Part shown: positions 24,645-32,351 of the stretch, one piece after another | Layout: every line of letters begins with the position of its first letter | How positions within the stretch are numbered: the stretch's first letter is position 1 | Assembly: GCF_036127095.1 (NCBI RefSeq) | Contig: NZ_CP108006.1 | Coordinates: 868,001-932,000 of the forward strand | Source: Streptomyces sp. NBC_00335 | GTDB taxonomy: Bacteria; Actinomycetota; Actinomycetes; Streptomycetales; Streptomycetaceae | DNA: 64,000 bases | Reading direction: 5' to 3' | The notes under the pieces: model-generated | What the model saw: only the letters and a program-made list of their open reading frames with translations | What the model was told of the DNA's origin: nothing | Databases searched by the model: none | Translations under genes and position numbers: made by a program

Positions 24645-24657
24645 CTGCGCGGCCCTG
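24626..24657 (+). terminator. Terminator of the broken csp gene
   Basis: CAGGGCCGCGC (24626-24636) pairs with GCGCGGCCCTG (24647-24657), overlapping the end of the pseudogene. Confidence 0.65.
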
Positions 24658-24822
24658 CTCCACGTCTGGAGCGGGACCGACCGACGGGGCGGCTGACCGG
24701 TGGCTGTCCGTCTCGACGGAGGCCGGCGTGCGCCGTGTCCAGGGTCGCGCCCGAAGTCCGCGGCGTACGCACGGCTGGACCGGCTGGACGGCCCCGTGGC
24801 CGGCAGGCCGCAGAGCCCGGAT

Positions 24823-25245
24823 TCACCGGGGAAGGGTGGCGGTGATCGCCTTGCCCGTGCCGGTCCCGGCCTGGGCGATGGTGACGTCACGGGCCAAGCG
24901 TTGGATCATGGGCCAGCCGAATCCGCCGGTCCGGCCAGTGAGGTCGGGAGTCCGGTCCTGGGGGTGGGCCGGGCTGGGGTCTTCAACGACGACCTGGATG
25001 TGGTGGCGGTTCGCGCGGAGCTCCATGGAGGTGACCGTGCCGACGTGCCGGAGCGCGTTGGTCACCAGTTCCGACACCAACAGCACCACGTTCTGAACGG
25101 TCGACTCGGGCGGTGGTGGGTTGAGGCGGGCCAGGAAGTCGGATGCGGCCTCGCGGGCCTGTGCCGTCCGCACGGGCCGGCAGGCGGTCTCCAACGGGTG
25201 GGCAGAATGACTGTCGGCGTACTCAAAGTGGCGCAAGTCCTTCAC
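24823..25245 (-). CDS. HATPase_c_2 anti-sigma kinase (140 aa)
   Basis: VVLLVSELVTNALRHVGTVT is the N box and EDPSPAHPQDRTPDLTGRTG then GFGWPMIQRLARDV is the lid region. Overall it is close to the HATPase at 14.6 kb. The GTG at 25245 starts the frame. The gene has no STAS or phosphatase partner in its operon; a broken frame precedes it on the same strand. Confidence 0.83.
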   Translation of the reverse strand: MKDLRHFEYADSHSAHPLETACRPVRTAQAREAASDFLARLNPPPPESTVQNVVLLVSELVTNALRHVGTVTSMELRANRHHIQVVVEDPSPAHPQDRTPDLTGRTGGFGWPMIQRLARDVTIAQAGTGTGKAITATLPR

Positions 25246-25272
25246 CCCGTCCTGCGGCGTCCTCGTGCGGGA

Positions 25273-25518
25273 TCAGTGCCGCTTTGTCCCGCTTACCCCG
25301 GGTAGGCAGGGGCACGCAGAACATGGACCGTGAGCCCGGGGAAGCTCGGAGACGTGAGCGGCCGGGATCGGCAACCGCTCGCCGCAGTGGCGTGGCGCAC
25401 TCGGCGGCGCGTCCGGTGTGCAGGTCCAGCTCGGCAAGCTCAGGGAGCAGCGGACACGTTCGAGCTCGATTTCCTCCTGACCAGCGACGAGGAAATCTAT
25501 CTTGGCTGGAGTAGACAT
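25273..25518 (-). pseudogene. Unidentified frame in the repeat zone, probably frameshifted
   Basis: The frame begins MSTPAKIDFLVAGQEEIELE. A second frame continues sensibly with LLPELAELDLHTGRAAECAT and runs into the HATPase start. The split suggests a single gene broken by a frameshift. The same ATGTCTAC start is repeated at 22.4 kb. No family is recognised. Confidence 0.35.
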
Positions 25519-26183
25519 TGGGCGGTGACGTGGTTATGGTTTCTCTCGTAGCACAGAGAGACCGCAGGGCCGGGCAGAGACGAACTGCCGGGCAGCAGTA
25601 CGCAGGACGGTGCGGTGGTGGAGTTCCGAAGCCAGGGCTGGTGCAGGACGGCGACGGTGCTGACGACTGGACCGGGTGGCCCGCAGTGATCAGGGGCCAC
25701 CACGAGTGGTACCCAGCAGTGAAGTCAGTGAGCAGCACCTTGGTGAAGGCGTCGGCTGCGGGCGCGCGCACCGGGAGGTTCGGCAGTGGGGTTCCAAGCC
25801 AGAGCAGACGCAGGATGGGCGACGGGGCTGGCTGCCGGAACGTGGCGCCAGGTCGGGCCACGCGCAGCATGAGCAGTACAAGCAGTGAGCAGTACCAGCA
25901 GTAGGCGTGACCAGCATGACGCAGTACCCGTTGGGCAAGTAGTTGATCACTGAGGGAAGAACGGAGGAGCTGAGCGCCATCAGGATCGCCCGGGCCGGCA
26001 GGTTGGAGCCCGGGTACCGCAGGACATCGATAGTGAGGTGGTCTCCGGTCAAGCAACCGCGATCCCCGCACCCCGCTCACGTATGAGTCGGGTCTGCGGA
26101 CACAGAGGGCCGGCGCAGTATCAGGGCCGGCAGATGGTGTAGTAGTTCCTTCGGGGCCCTGGTGCCATAGGCACCAGGGCCCC
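25485..26183 (-). repeat. Diverged inverted repeat, copy B, with unexplained interior
   Basis: The ends (about 25485-25570 and 26085-26183) match copy A at 22.24-22.44 kb in reverse orientation. The interior (about 25570-26080) has no clear gene. A minus-strand frame from about 26052 reads DHLTIDVLRYPGSNLPARAI and SSSVLPSVINYLPNGYCVML and may be the front of a membrane protein. A stretch near 25870-25910 has GCAGTA-rich short repeats. Confidence 0.5.
26153..26183. promoter_or_regulatory. Perfect 14-bp hairpin upstream of the MerR gene
   Basis: GGGGCCCTGGTGCC (26153-26166) and GGCACCAGGGCCCC (26170-26183) form a perfect stem with a 3-nt loop, 25 nt before the MerR start. The same hairpin with a few changes is at 22235-22265. 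It could be a terminator or a leader structure. Confidence 0.55.
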
Positions 26184-26208
26184 TCCACGCGTTCCAGAAA
26201 GAGGTTCA

Positions 26209-26547
26209 ATGACAGCAGGTGACTCGTTCGGCCGTCTCGACGACGACGACTACCCCGCCTACACCATGGGCAGGGCCGCAGCGATGCTCGGCACCACCCA
26301 AGGCTTCCTCCGCGCCCTGGGCGAGGCCCGCCTCATCACCCCGCTCCGCTCGGACGGCGGCCACCGGCGCTACTCCCGCTACCAGCTGCGCATCGCCGCC
26401 CGCGCCCGCGAGCTCGTCGACCAAGGCACCCCGATCGACGCCGCCTGCCGCATCATCATCCTCGAAGACCAACTCGAAGAAGCCCAACGCATCAACGCCG
26501 AATACCGCCGCGCCAGCGAAACCCCCACCCCACCGACCTCGGCCTGA
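26209..26547 (+). CDS. MerR-type helix-turn-helix regulator (112 aa)
   Basis: YTMGRAAAMLGTTQGFLRAL then GEARLITPLRSDGGHRRYSR is a MerR winged HTH, followed by a dimer helix (EDQLEEAQRINAEYR). There is no ligand domain. AAAGAGG stands before the ATG. Small stand-alone MerR proteins of this type occur beside stress genes in Streptomyces. The perfect hairpin just upstream may regulate it. Confidence 0.85.
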   Translation: MTAGDSFGRLDDDDYPAYTMGRAAAMLGTTQGFLRALGEARLITPLRSDGGHRRYSRYQLRIAARARELVDQGTPIDAACRIIILEDQLEEAQRINAEYRRASETPTPPTSA

Positions 26548-26618
26548 GGTGATCACGCCCGTCGGCATCGACGGCCAGACGATCATCTCGGCCCGCAGAC
26601 CGGACTCCGGACAGAGTG

Positions 26619-26844
26619 CTACTCGGGTGCCGAGGCTTCGGCGAGGTCCGCCCCGGCGTCAGCGCTGCGCGTGGCCTCGTGCGTACGGTGCGTACCGTGC
26701 CAGTCCAATCCCATGACCGTCGCATCGTCCTGGAGACGGCCGCGAGGAGCAGAGGGTGCCCGGCAGAGCGACGCGCCCAGGGGGCTCGCTGGACTCGACG
26801 GGGGAGGCGGATTCCGCTGCCGCGAGCGTGTCCGCAAGATCCAT
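26619..26844 (-). pseudogene. SpoIIE-type phosphatase gene with large internal deletion
   Basis: The front reads MDLADTLAAAESASPVESSE, like [20 protein letters not shown] of the intact phosphatase at 19.5 kb. In another frame it continues directly to LQDDATVMGLDWHGTHRTHE, like [20 protein letters not shown] at that protein's end. About 370 residues, including the catalytic site, are missing. Confidence 0.75.
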
Positions 26845-27062
26845 CTGCTCAGGCTGCTGGCCAGACCCTGCACCGCACTCAGGAGATGCCGCCGCAATCG
26901 CTGACTGCACTGGCGAGCCGATGTCCGACCACCGGCGTAGCGCGCCCGGAGTGTTCTGCGGACTCGGTTGCGCGACAAGTACGGGGGCATGCGGTCGGGC
27001 AGACGCGAACCGGTGGTGCACCGAGCCAGCACGTCCGGTCGTCGAAAACGAGGAGATGGTCT

Positions 27063-27440
27063 GTGAGCGGAATGTGGATGTACGCGCAGGACAGCGGATA
27101 CACGTCCGGACAGTCATTGGTGGGATTCACCGTGGAAGCCGCTGACGGTGCCATCGGGCACGTGGACCGCCAGCAGGACCAGTCCGGCATGCAGCACCTG
27201 GTGGTCGACACCGGCGTGTGGGTGTTCGGAAAGAGCGTCCTGATCCCGGCCGGCGCCGTCACGCGCATCGATGCCGAAGTGCAGGCGGTGCGGGTCTCGG
27301 CCACGCAGGAAGAGATCAAGGCCGCGCCCCGGTTCACCACCGACAGCGAAACAGCCGAGCACGACTACCTGTCCGCGGTCGGCGACTACTACGTCTCCCT
27401 CCGCCGCCCGTTCGCGCCCGGATCCGACGCCGGTCGGTAA
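27063..27440 (+). CDS. PRC-barrel domain protein (125 aa)
   Basis: The PRC-barrel reads LVGFTVEAADGAIGHVDRQQ, HLVVDTGVWVFGKSVLIPAG and TRIDAEVQAVRVSATQEEIK. It is the most diverged of four such paralogues in the window (33.5, 43.6 and 49.2 kb). PRC-barrels are small beta-barrels used in ribosome maturation, photosynthetic reaction centres and stress proteins; the role of these is unknown. GAGGAG precedes the GTG at 27063 by 8 nt. Confidence 0.82.
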   Translation: MSGMWMYAQDSGYTSGQSLVGFTVEAADGAIGHVDRQQDQSGMQHLVVDTGVWVFGKSVLIPAGAVTRIDAEVQAVRVSATQEEIKAAPRFTTDSETAEHDYLSAVGDYYVSLRRPFAPGSDAGR

Positions 27441-27490
27441 CCCCACCGGCCCCACGCAACGGGACGATCATGCATCGCCACGTCTCGTAA

Positions 27491-27712
27491 TCAGCAGGCG
27501 GCGAGCGAGACGGCGACGTAGTACGCGGTGAAGGCTGCCACCGTCAGTGCGGGGAACACCGCGTGGTAGCCGAACCAGCGGGGTGAGGGGTCGGGACGCT
27601 GAAGGGCGTACACGACGGCGCCCGCACTGTAGAGCAGCCCGCCCGTCACGATCAGGGCGAGTACGGCCGCGCCACCGCTGTGCAGGTAGCCCACCGCTGC
27701 CCAGCCCAGGCG
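27491..27712 (-). pseudogene. C-terminal fragment of a hemolysin III family membrane protein
   Basis: The frame reads LGWAAVGYLHSGGAAVLALI, VTGGLLYSAGAVVYALQRPD and PSPRWFGYHAVFPALTVAAF, the last helices of YqfA/hemolysin III proteins. The N-terminal part is gone and the break is at about 27712. The canonical F-H-E-x-F-H-x-L has become Y-H-A-V-F-P-A-L, which loses metal-site residues and supports decay. Confidence 0.7.
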
Positions 27713-27876
27713 ACTTCCTCGACTGCGCCGACGTCATCCGCTTCGTCAAGGTCCAGGCCGCCACCCAGGGCATACGGGTACGCCTGCGCCGACACAGCGG
27801 AGTCTCAGAGGCCCAACAGCTCCGCGAGCGAGCGCCCCGCGTCGCGGGCTGACGAGCTACTGCAAGGCGCGGAAGG

Positions 27877-28009
27877 TTAGCGGGTGGCCTGGGTGGCCTG
27901 GGTGGCCCGGGTGATCCAGTCCACATACTCGGCGCGGCCCCCGTCGATCGCGAACGCGATGACCTCCGGCGACTCGTAGGGGAGGACGAGTCCGTGCCTC
28001 TCCACGGTA
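27877..28009 (-). pseudogene. C-terminal fragment of a CutA-like protein
   Basis: VERHGLVLPYESPEVIAFAI then DGGRAEYVDWITRATQATQA matches the end of CutA1 divalent-cation tolerance proteins (H-x-Y-E-x-P-E-x-I-A-x-x-I-x-x-G-x-x-x-Y-x-x-W-I). The first half is absent. The end carries a GGGTGGCCT triplication giving ATQATQATR. Confidence 0.6.
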
Positions 28010-28023
28010 GGACCGTTACAACA

Positions 28024-28060
28024 CTGAGGGCCCGACCCGATACACAGGTCGGGCCCTCAG
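28024..28060. terminator. Perfect 14-bp terminator
   Basis: CTGAGGGCCCGACC (28024-28037) pairs with GGTCGGGCCCTCAG (28047-28060), just after the stop of the following minus-strand gene. Confidence 0.8.
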
Positions 28061-28091
28061 CCCTGCGGCGGGTGCTCGCCGTAATCTCGGG

Positions 28092-28451
28092 TCAATTGTC
28101 GGAGTAGCTGAAGTCGCCCACGGTCCAGGCGCTGACGTCCTTGATCGAGATGCGGTACATCCCGCCCGTCTCCGGGATGCCCACGGTTCCCTGCAGGATC
28201 CGCGCCACATGGAAGTGCAGATGTGTGGGCGGCCCCTCCCTGGGTGTCGTGGCAGTGAAGATGGCGGAGAACTCGCCCAGGCGTGCGGAATCCGTCAGCA
28301 CCTCCGACACCCGTTCTCTCCACACGGCTTCGGGGGCGAGCCGGCCGGTGATCACAGCACCGCCGGTGACCACGGTCAGGGACATCTGGTTGCTCTGCCC
28401 GGACTCCACCAGGGCGGCGACGTTCACGAGCAGCTCGTCAGGCTTCGACAT
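28092..28451 (-). CDS. Protein of unknown function, probably leaderless mRNA (119 aa)
   Basis: The protein starts MSKPDELLVNVAALVESGQS and contains SLTVVTGGAVITGRLAPEAV, THLHFHVARILQGTVG and YRISIKDVSAWTVGDFSYSD. It is a small mixed alpha/beta soluble protein that I cannot assign. A TATAAT box ends 8 nt before the ATG at 28451, so transcription probably begins at or next to the start codon. It is monocistronic and ends at a strong terminator. Confidence 0.65.
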   Translation of the reverse strand: MSKPDELLVNVAALVESGQSNQMSLTVVTGGAVITGRLAPEAVWRERVSEVLTDSARLGEFSAIFTATTPREGPPTHLHFHVARILQGTVGIPETGGMYRISIKDVSAWTVGDFSYSDN

Positions 28452-28683
28452 GGAAGTCAATTATATTCCCCACCGCACCCCGGCGTGGCGCCGCCCGTGG
28501 TCCCTCTCTCCGCATGCTGAGGCGCCCGGCAATGAATTGGCCGGAAGCCGGCTCCCCATGCCTTGAGTACGGCGGTCGACTTCGCTTGCCGGTTCGCAAC
28601 GGGGGCGACCGCGGGGACGGTGCCCGGACGTGGAAGCGGCACGCCGGGCCTGAGGCCGGCGCGCCGCGCCGTGACGACACCCT
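28452..28683. other. Spacer without a gene
   Basis: Apart from the TATAAT promoter at its left edge, no coding frame or strong structure is evident. Confidence 0.4.
28460..28465 (-). promoter_or_regulatory. TATAAT -10 box of a leaderless transcript
   Basis: TATAAT on the minus strand (28465-28460) is 8 nt from the ATG. A perfect -10 is unusual in this GC-rich sequence. No obvious TTGACA stands upstream. Confidence 0.55.
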
Positions 28684-29724
28684 CTAGTGCTCGGGCAGGG
28701 GCGCGCGCAGTGCACTTCGTTCGTGGTCCCAGGCCTCTCGGATGTGGCTCGCGAGCCGGTCTTCGAGCAGGACCGTTGCCGCGCATCCGAACGCGATGTC
28801 CCCTTCGAGGTCCGGTTCGTCGGCGAGGAGGCCGCCGATGACTTCGTGGCGTACGACCTGCTCGTGGACGGCGTCGGCCTCGACGTGCTCGGCGTAGAAG
28901 TGCTCGGCGGCGGGGCCCGCTCCGCAGCGCCGCATGGCCTTGGCCAGGCGGCGGGAGCCGGGTGAGGAGGTGACCTCGACGCAGGCGAAGTGGCCGACGA
29001 GCGCTCCTCGCAGGGCCCGGTGCAGCCCGAAGAGGGACATCAGGTTCACAGTGGCGAGCAGCGGCGCCGGGCCTTGCTCGAGGTAGCGGCCGTAGGCGGG
29101 ATCCAGGTCGAGGTCGGTCATGAGGTCGGCGAAGAGCTGCGCGTGGATGCGGTCGGCATGGCCGGCGCCGAACTCGTCGTACTCAATGGCGACCATCGCG
29201 GCCTTCGCCCGGCCGGTGAGCCGGGGGACCACCCACACGTGCGGGTCCGCCTCCTTGAGGTGGTACAGGGACCGCAGAGCCGCGTACTCACGCAGTTGCC
29301 AGAGCTCACCCTCGATTTCGAGGCGGTGACTGAGGCTGTCGGAGAGGTCCACGGGCTCGACGAGGAGGGGGGCGAAGGCCTCCTCGACAGTCCGGGGCGC
29401 ATCGGACAGCTCGGTGCGCAGGGCGTGCAGGAATCGGGCTTCCATGGCCTGGCGCAGGCGGAGCAGGTCCGGGTCCCATTCGCATTCGTCCTCGACTTCC
29501 TCGAAGCCGCGGTAGTGCAGTTCGTACAGCAGGTAGAGGGCGAGCTGAAGGTCTTCGCCCCACGGGTCGGCCTTCAGTACGTCGCCGGGGGCGTACACCG
29601 GCGGGGTTCCCGTCCGCAGCGCACCGGTGACGGCGTCGGAGAGTTCGCCCCGCCCCTCCACGAGCCGGGGGCCGCCGGCGGTCGCGGTGCTGGTCGGGCT
29701 CGTCGGGCTCGGCGGAGGCGTCAT
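28684..29724 (-). CDS. Iron-containing redox enzyme, heme-oxygenase-like diiron family (346 aa)
   Basis: The protein is helical with acidic and histidine residues placed as in heme-oxygenase-like diiron oxidases: RLEIEGELWQLREYAALRSL, VAIEYDEFGAGHADRIHAQL and HFYAEHVEADAVHEQVVRHE. These E-x2-E/H and E-H-x2-A-D-x2-H patterns could bind two irons. Members of the superfamily oxidise amino acids, fatty acids or hydroxylamines in specialised metabolism. The ATG overlaps the CDGSH gene stop (ATGA). The product of this member is unknown. Confidence 0.72.
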   Translation of the reverse strand: MTPPPSPTSPTSTATAGGPRLVEGRGELSDAVTGALRTGTPPVYAPGDVLKADPWGEDLQLALYLLYELHYRGFEEVEDECEWDPDLLRLRQAMEARFLHALRTELSDAPRTVEEAFAPLLVEPVDLSDSLSHRLEIEGELWQLREYAALRSLYHLKEADPHVWVVPRLTGRAKAAMVAIEYDEFGAGHADRIHAQLFADLMTDLDLDPAYGRYLEQGPAPLLATVNLMSLFGLHRALRGALVGHFACVEVTSSPGSRRLAKAMRRCGAGPAAEHFYAEHVEADAVHEQVVRHEVIGGLLADEPDLEGDIAFGCAATVLLEDRLASHIREAWDHERSALRAPLPEH

Positions 29725-29981
29725 TCCGGGTTCCTGTTCTCAGGCGATGGTGCGGCTCGTTCGCGGCGCCGGTGGCTGGTGTCGCACCACGGGTACGTAC
29801 GGCTGCGGCGGCACATGCAGATGGCGACCATGAAGCGGTCGGACCGGGCGACCGTCCCGTCGTCCAGGACGAACTCGACCGGGCCCTCCACCAGGACCGG
29901 GCCGCCGGGCTCCACGGCCACCCGCCGGGCATCCACTGCGCCGGGGACCGGGCACGGCCCGGGATCAGGTTCGCTGGGCAC
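29721..29981 (-). CDS. CDGSH iron-sulfur domain protein (86 aa)
   Basis: The [2Fe-2S] motif is C-M-C-R-R-S-R-T-Y-P-W-C-D-T-S-H, that is C-x-C-x6-P-x-C-D-x-S-H, near residues 55-70. Such proteins carry a labile 2Fe-2S cluster for electron or cluster transfer. The gene sits between and overlaps the methyltransferase (17 nt) and the diiron oxidase (4 nt), so it is a good candidate for the oxidase's electron donor or iron source. Confidence 0.87.
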   Translation of the reverse strand: MPSEPDPGPCPVPGAVDARRVAVEPGGPVLVEGPVEFVLDDGTVARSDRFMVAICMCRRSRTYPWCDTSHRRRERAAPSPENRNPE

Positions 29982-30663
29982 GGATGACCACCAGTTCCTC
30001 CCGCTCTTCGGCTTCCGCCGCGAGGCCCTGCTGTTCCAGCCAGGAGCGCCGTGATCGAAGGACGGGGCCCCAGGGTACGGATGCCGTCGCCGTGACCTCG
30101 GGGTCCAGCCCTGCCCCCGCCAGCCGATCGAGGGTCTCTCCGGCCCCGCACAACCCCGAGTGCACCATGAGCAGGACTCCGCCGGGCCGCAGCAGTGCCG
30201 GGGCGTCCGCGCAGATCCGGTCGATGACCGCCCGCCCGTCGCGTCCGGCGTCCCAGGCCCGTTCCGGGCCGCGCGAGGGCACTCGACCGTCCGGGGCGGG
30301 GACGTACGGGGGGTTCGAGAAGACGATGTCGAAGCGTTGTCCGGTGGTGCGTGCTTCGAAATCCCCGTGCAGGACGCGCAAGGGAAGGCGGTGGATCCAG
30401 GCGTTCAGTCGCGCTGTGGCAACGGCGGACCAGGACACGTCGACCGCCGTGACCCGGGCTCCCGTGGTCGCGGCGTGCAGGGCCAGGGCGCCGGTGCCCG
30501 TACCGATCTCGAGGACCTGGGTATGGGGCCCGAGGTCCTCGTGGGCGAGGGCCGCGGCGAGGAGCCGGGTGTCCGCTTGGGGCTGGTACACGCCCGGCAG
30601 GGCCACCAGGCCGCCGGGCAGCGAGGCCAAGGAGAGAGCAGTACTGGGCACCCGTACCTCCAT
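29965..30663 (-). CDS. HemK/MTQ2-like SAM-dependent methyltransferase (232 aa)
   Basis: The SAM site is VLEIGTGTGALALHAATTGA, followed by VTAVDVSWSAV, and the catalytic signature FDIVFSNPPYVPAPDG contains N-P-P-Y, used by N-methyltransferases acting on amide or amino groups. Length fits the short HemK2/MTQ2 type. It is the first gene of a three-gene overlapping operon with the CDGSH and diiron proteins. The substrate is open: it could be protein glutamine or a small molecule. Confidence 0.83.
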   Translation of the reverse strand: MEVRVPSTALSLASLPGGLVALPGVYQPQADTRLLAAALAHEDLGPHTQVLEIGTGTGALALHAATTGARVTAVDVSWSAVATARLNAWIHRLPLRVLHGDFEARTTGQRFDIVFSNPPYVPAPDGRVPSRGPERAWDAGRDGRAVIDRICADAPALLRPGGVLLMVHSGLCGAGETLDRLAGAGLDPEVTATASVPWGPVLRSRRSWLEQQGLAAEAEEREELVVIRAQRT

Positions 30664-30947
30664 TTTCGCTATGGGTCGCCGAGCTATTCACAGCGATCGA
30701 TGAGGTAGTGCGCCTGCCCCGTCCCGGTCTCCCCATCCGAAGGCGCGTCGATCTTCGGAGGATCAGACCAAAAATGCACCGCCATTACTGGGGTGGGCTG
30801 AACGTTCCGACGGATCCGCCTCGGCGGGCGGTTCCTTTCCGCTTTCGCGACGACACTCCCGCCGCTGGATCCGGCTCTTCGCATCGGCGAGTTCAATAAA
30901 CCCAGGTGACGCTTGCTATGGTCGCGGATCGCGGGTAAGTGCCGCAC

Positions 30948-31181
30948 ATGACTGCTCTCGAAACGCTCGCGGCCGAAGGCCAGGCCTCGCTCTTCCTCAT
31001 TCTTGCCGGAGTCGTCCTGGTCGTTCTTCTGATCGGTGCGTTCTGGTACGGGAGCCGACGCAGACGCCGGGAGTCACCACCGGCCGAGCAGAATCCCGCC
31101 GCGCAGCGCCGCGAGGATTCCTGGCAAACCCCGGAAGAGCGTGTCCGCGATCAAAAAGGCCAGGAGCATCCCCGACCGTGA
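30948..31181 (+). CDS. Small single-span membrane protein, DUF6479-like (77 aa)
   Basis: A transmembrane helix (LFLILAGVVLVVLLIGAFWY) near residues 15-35 is followed by a basic R-R-R-R-R-E stretch and a polar tail. This resembles the DUF6479 family of Streptomyces. The ATG at 30948 is preferred over a GTG at 30939. The function is unknown. A hairpin overlaps its stop codon. Confidence 0.65.
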   Translation: MTALETLAAEGQASLFLILAGVVLVVLLIGAFWYGSRRRRRESPPAEQNPAAQRREDSWQTPEERVRDQKGQEHPRP

Positions 31182-31202
31182 CTCGGATGCAATCCGAGTC
31201 AC
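31178..31202 (+). terminator. 11-bp hairpin overlapping the DUF6479-like stop
   Basis: GTGACTCGGAT (31178-31188) and ATCCGAGTCAC (31192-31202) form a tight stem with a 3-nt loop. Confidence 0.65.
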
Positions 31203-31223
31203 GATGGCTTGACCGGAGGAAAT

Positions 31224-31388
31224 ATGTCGCACACAGAGAACGACCGCATCAGCTACCACGATGGGCGGCCGGACCTGCAGAAGGGGCGGATAGAGGAAGT
31301 CCGCGACGAGGGCCCGCATGCCGTATACCGGGTGCGTAACGAGGAGACCAACGAGATACAGGTCATCACCCAGGGCCAGATCGACTGA
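31224..31388 (+). CDS. Small charged protein of unknown function (54 aa)
   Basis: MSHTENDRISYHDGRPDLQK followed by GRIEEVRDEGPHAVYRVRNE and TNEIQVITQGQID. GGAGGA stands 6 nt before the ATG. The alternating charged and beta-prone pattern suggests a small folded domain. No family is named. It follows the DUF6479-like gene after the hairpin and may belong to the same stress set. Confidence 0.65.
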   Translation: MSHTENDRISYHDGRPDLQKGRIEEVRDEGPHAVYRVRNEETNEIQVITQGQID

Positions 31389-31653
31389 AGCATCCGCCTC
31401 CTCGGACCGTCATGAACCCTGAGTTCCGGCGTCCTTGAGTGCCGGCCTGGTGTGGGCCCGATCAGACTCGAGCGGGCCGACACCACGCCGTTCACCTCAG
31501 GACCTGCTCCAACAGCGGGTCGGGGGTGTGGTCCGCCGCGTCCCGGATCAGGCAGGCCCCTGGCTTGGCGGCTCTCCCCTGCCGGCGGCCTGTCGTTCGG
31601 GTGCAGTCGGGGCCGGCGCGGGATAGCGGCGTGGCAGCGGGTAGGCGTCGTGT
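31389..31653. other. Spacer without a gene
   Basis: No convincing frame was seen. It presumably carries the promoter of the DUF2231 gene. Confidence 0.35.
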
Positions 31654-32235
31654 ATGAACTCACAGACCCTCGACACCTCGCCCACGGCTGGGCAGACCGC
31701 GGCCCTCGACACCGCCTCGGCTTGCTGGCTGAAGTCCCTCGACCGGCTCGAACGGGCGACGGCGGCCGATCCGGCCATCAGGGTGCTGCAGCGGGGCATC
31801 CGTTCGCTCCCGCTGGGTGGTATGCGCGATCTGTTGCGTGGCAGGCCGCTGGGCCACCCCTTGCACCCCGTGCTGGTGCAGGTGCCCATCGGCTGCTGGC
31901 TGTCGGCTTCGGTACTGGACTTCGTGCCCGGGGCACAGCGCGCGACGACCACCCTGACCGCCGTCGGACTGGCGGGCGTCGCCCCGGCAGCGGTCGCCGG
32001 CTGGGCGGACTGGGCGGATCTACCGCCGGAGCAGGCCCGGGTCGGTCTGGCCCACGCGGCCTCCAACGCGGCTGCGGTGGCCTGCTACACCGCGTCCCTG
32101 ACGGCGCGGCTCCGCGGCCGCTCGGCAAAGGGCCGGCTGTGGGCTATGGGTGGGATGGCTGCCGTGGCCGTCAGCGGTGCGCTGGGTGGGCACGTGGCGT
32201 ACCGACAGGCCGTCGGAGCGCACGCCGCGACGTGA
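31654..32235 (+). CDS. DUF2231-domain membrane protein (193 aa)
   Basis: The segment GRPLGHPLHPVLVQVPIGCW (H-P-L-H-P) is the signature of DUF2231, followed by four hydrophobic helices (SASVLDF, TTTLTAVGLAGVAPAAVAGW, SNAAAVACYTASL, MGGMAAVAVSGALGGHVAY). The H-x-x-H residues suggest a heme or metal site. In actinobacteria it often sits with Rieske-type proteins, which are absent here. The ribosome site before the ATG is weak. Confidence 0.8.
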   Translation: MNSQTLDTSPTAGQTAALDTASACWLKSLDRLERATAADPAIRVLQRGIRSLPLGGMRDLLRGRPLGHPLHPVLVQVPIGCWLSASVLDFVPGAQRATTTLTAVGLAGVAPAAVAGWADWADLPPEQARVGLAHAASNAAAVACYTASLTARLRGRSAKGRLWAMGGMAAVAVSGALGGHVAYRQAVGAHAAT

Positions 32236-32351
32236 AGGAGCGGAGCTGAAGGAGCCGCCCCCCTGCGGGCCCCCCTTCATCCGCTCCGATGGCCCCCGGT
32301 CGGTCAGCGTTCGGGTGGACCTCATGCGCGCCGTAGCCGAGCCGGGCTCCC

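Noticed and set aside
26010..26020. A GGGTAC that could be a SigB -10
   Set aside because: No matching -35 at the right spacing.
27880..27915. GGGTGGCCT tandem repeat
   Set aside because: It is a three-copy slippage in the end of the CutA fragment, not an array.
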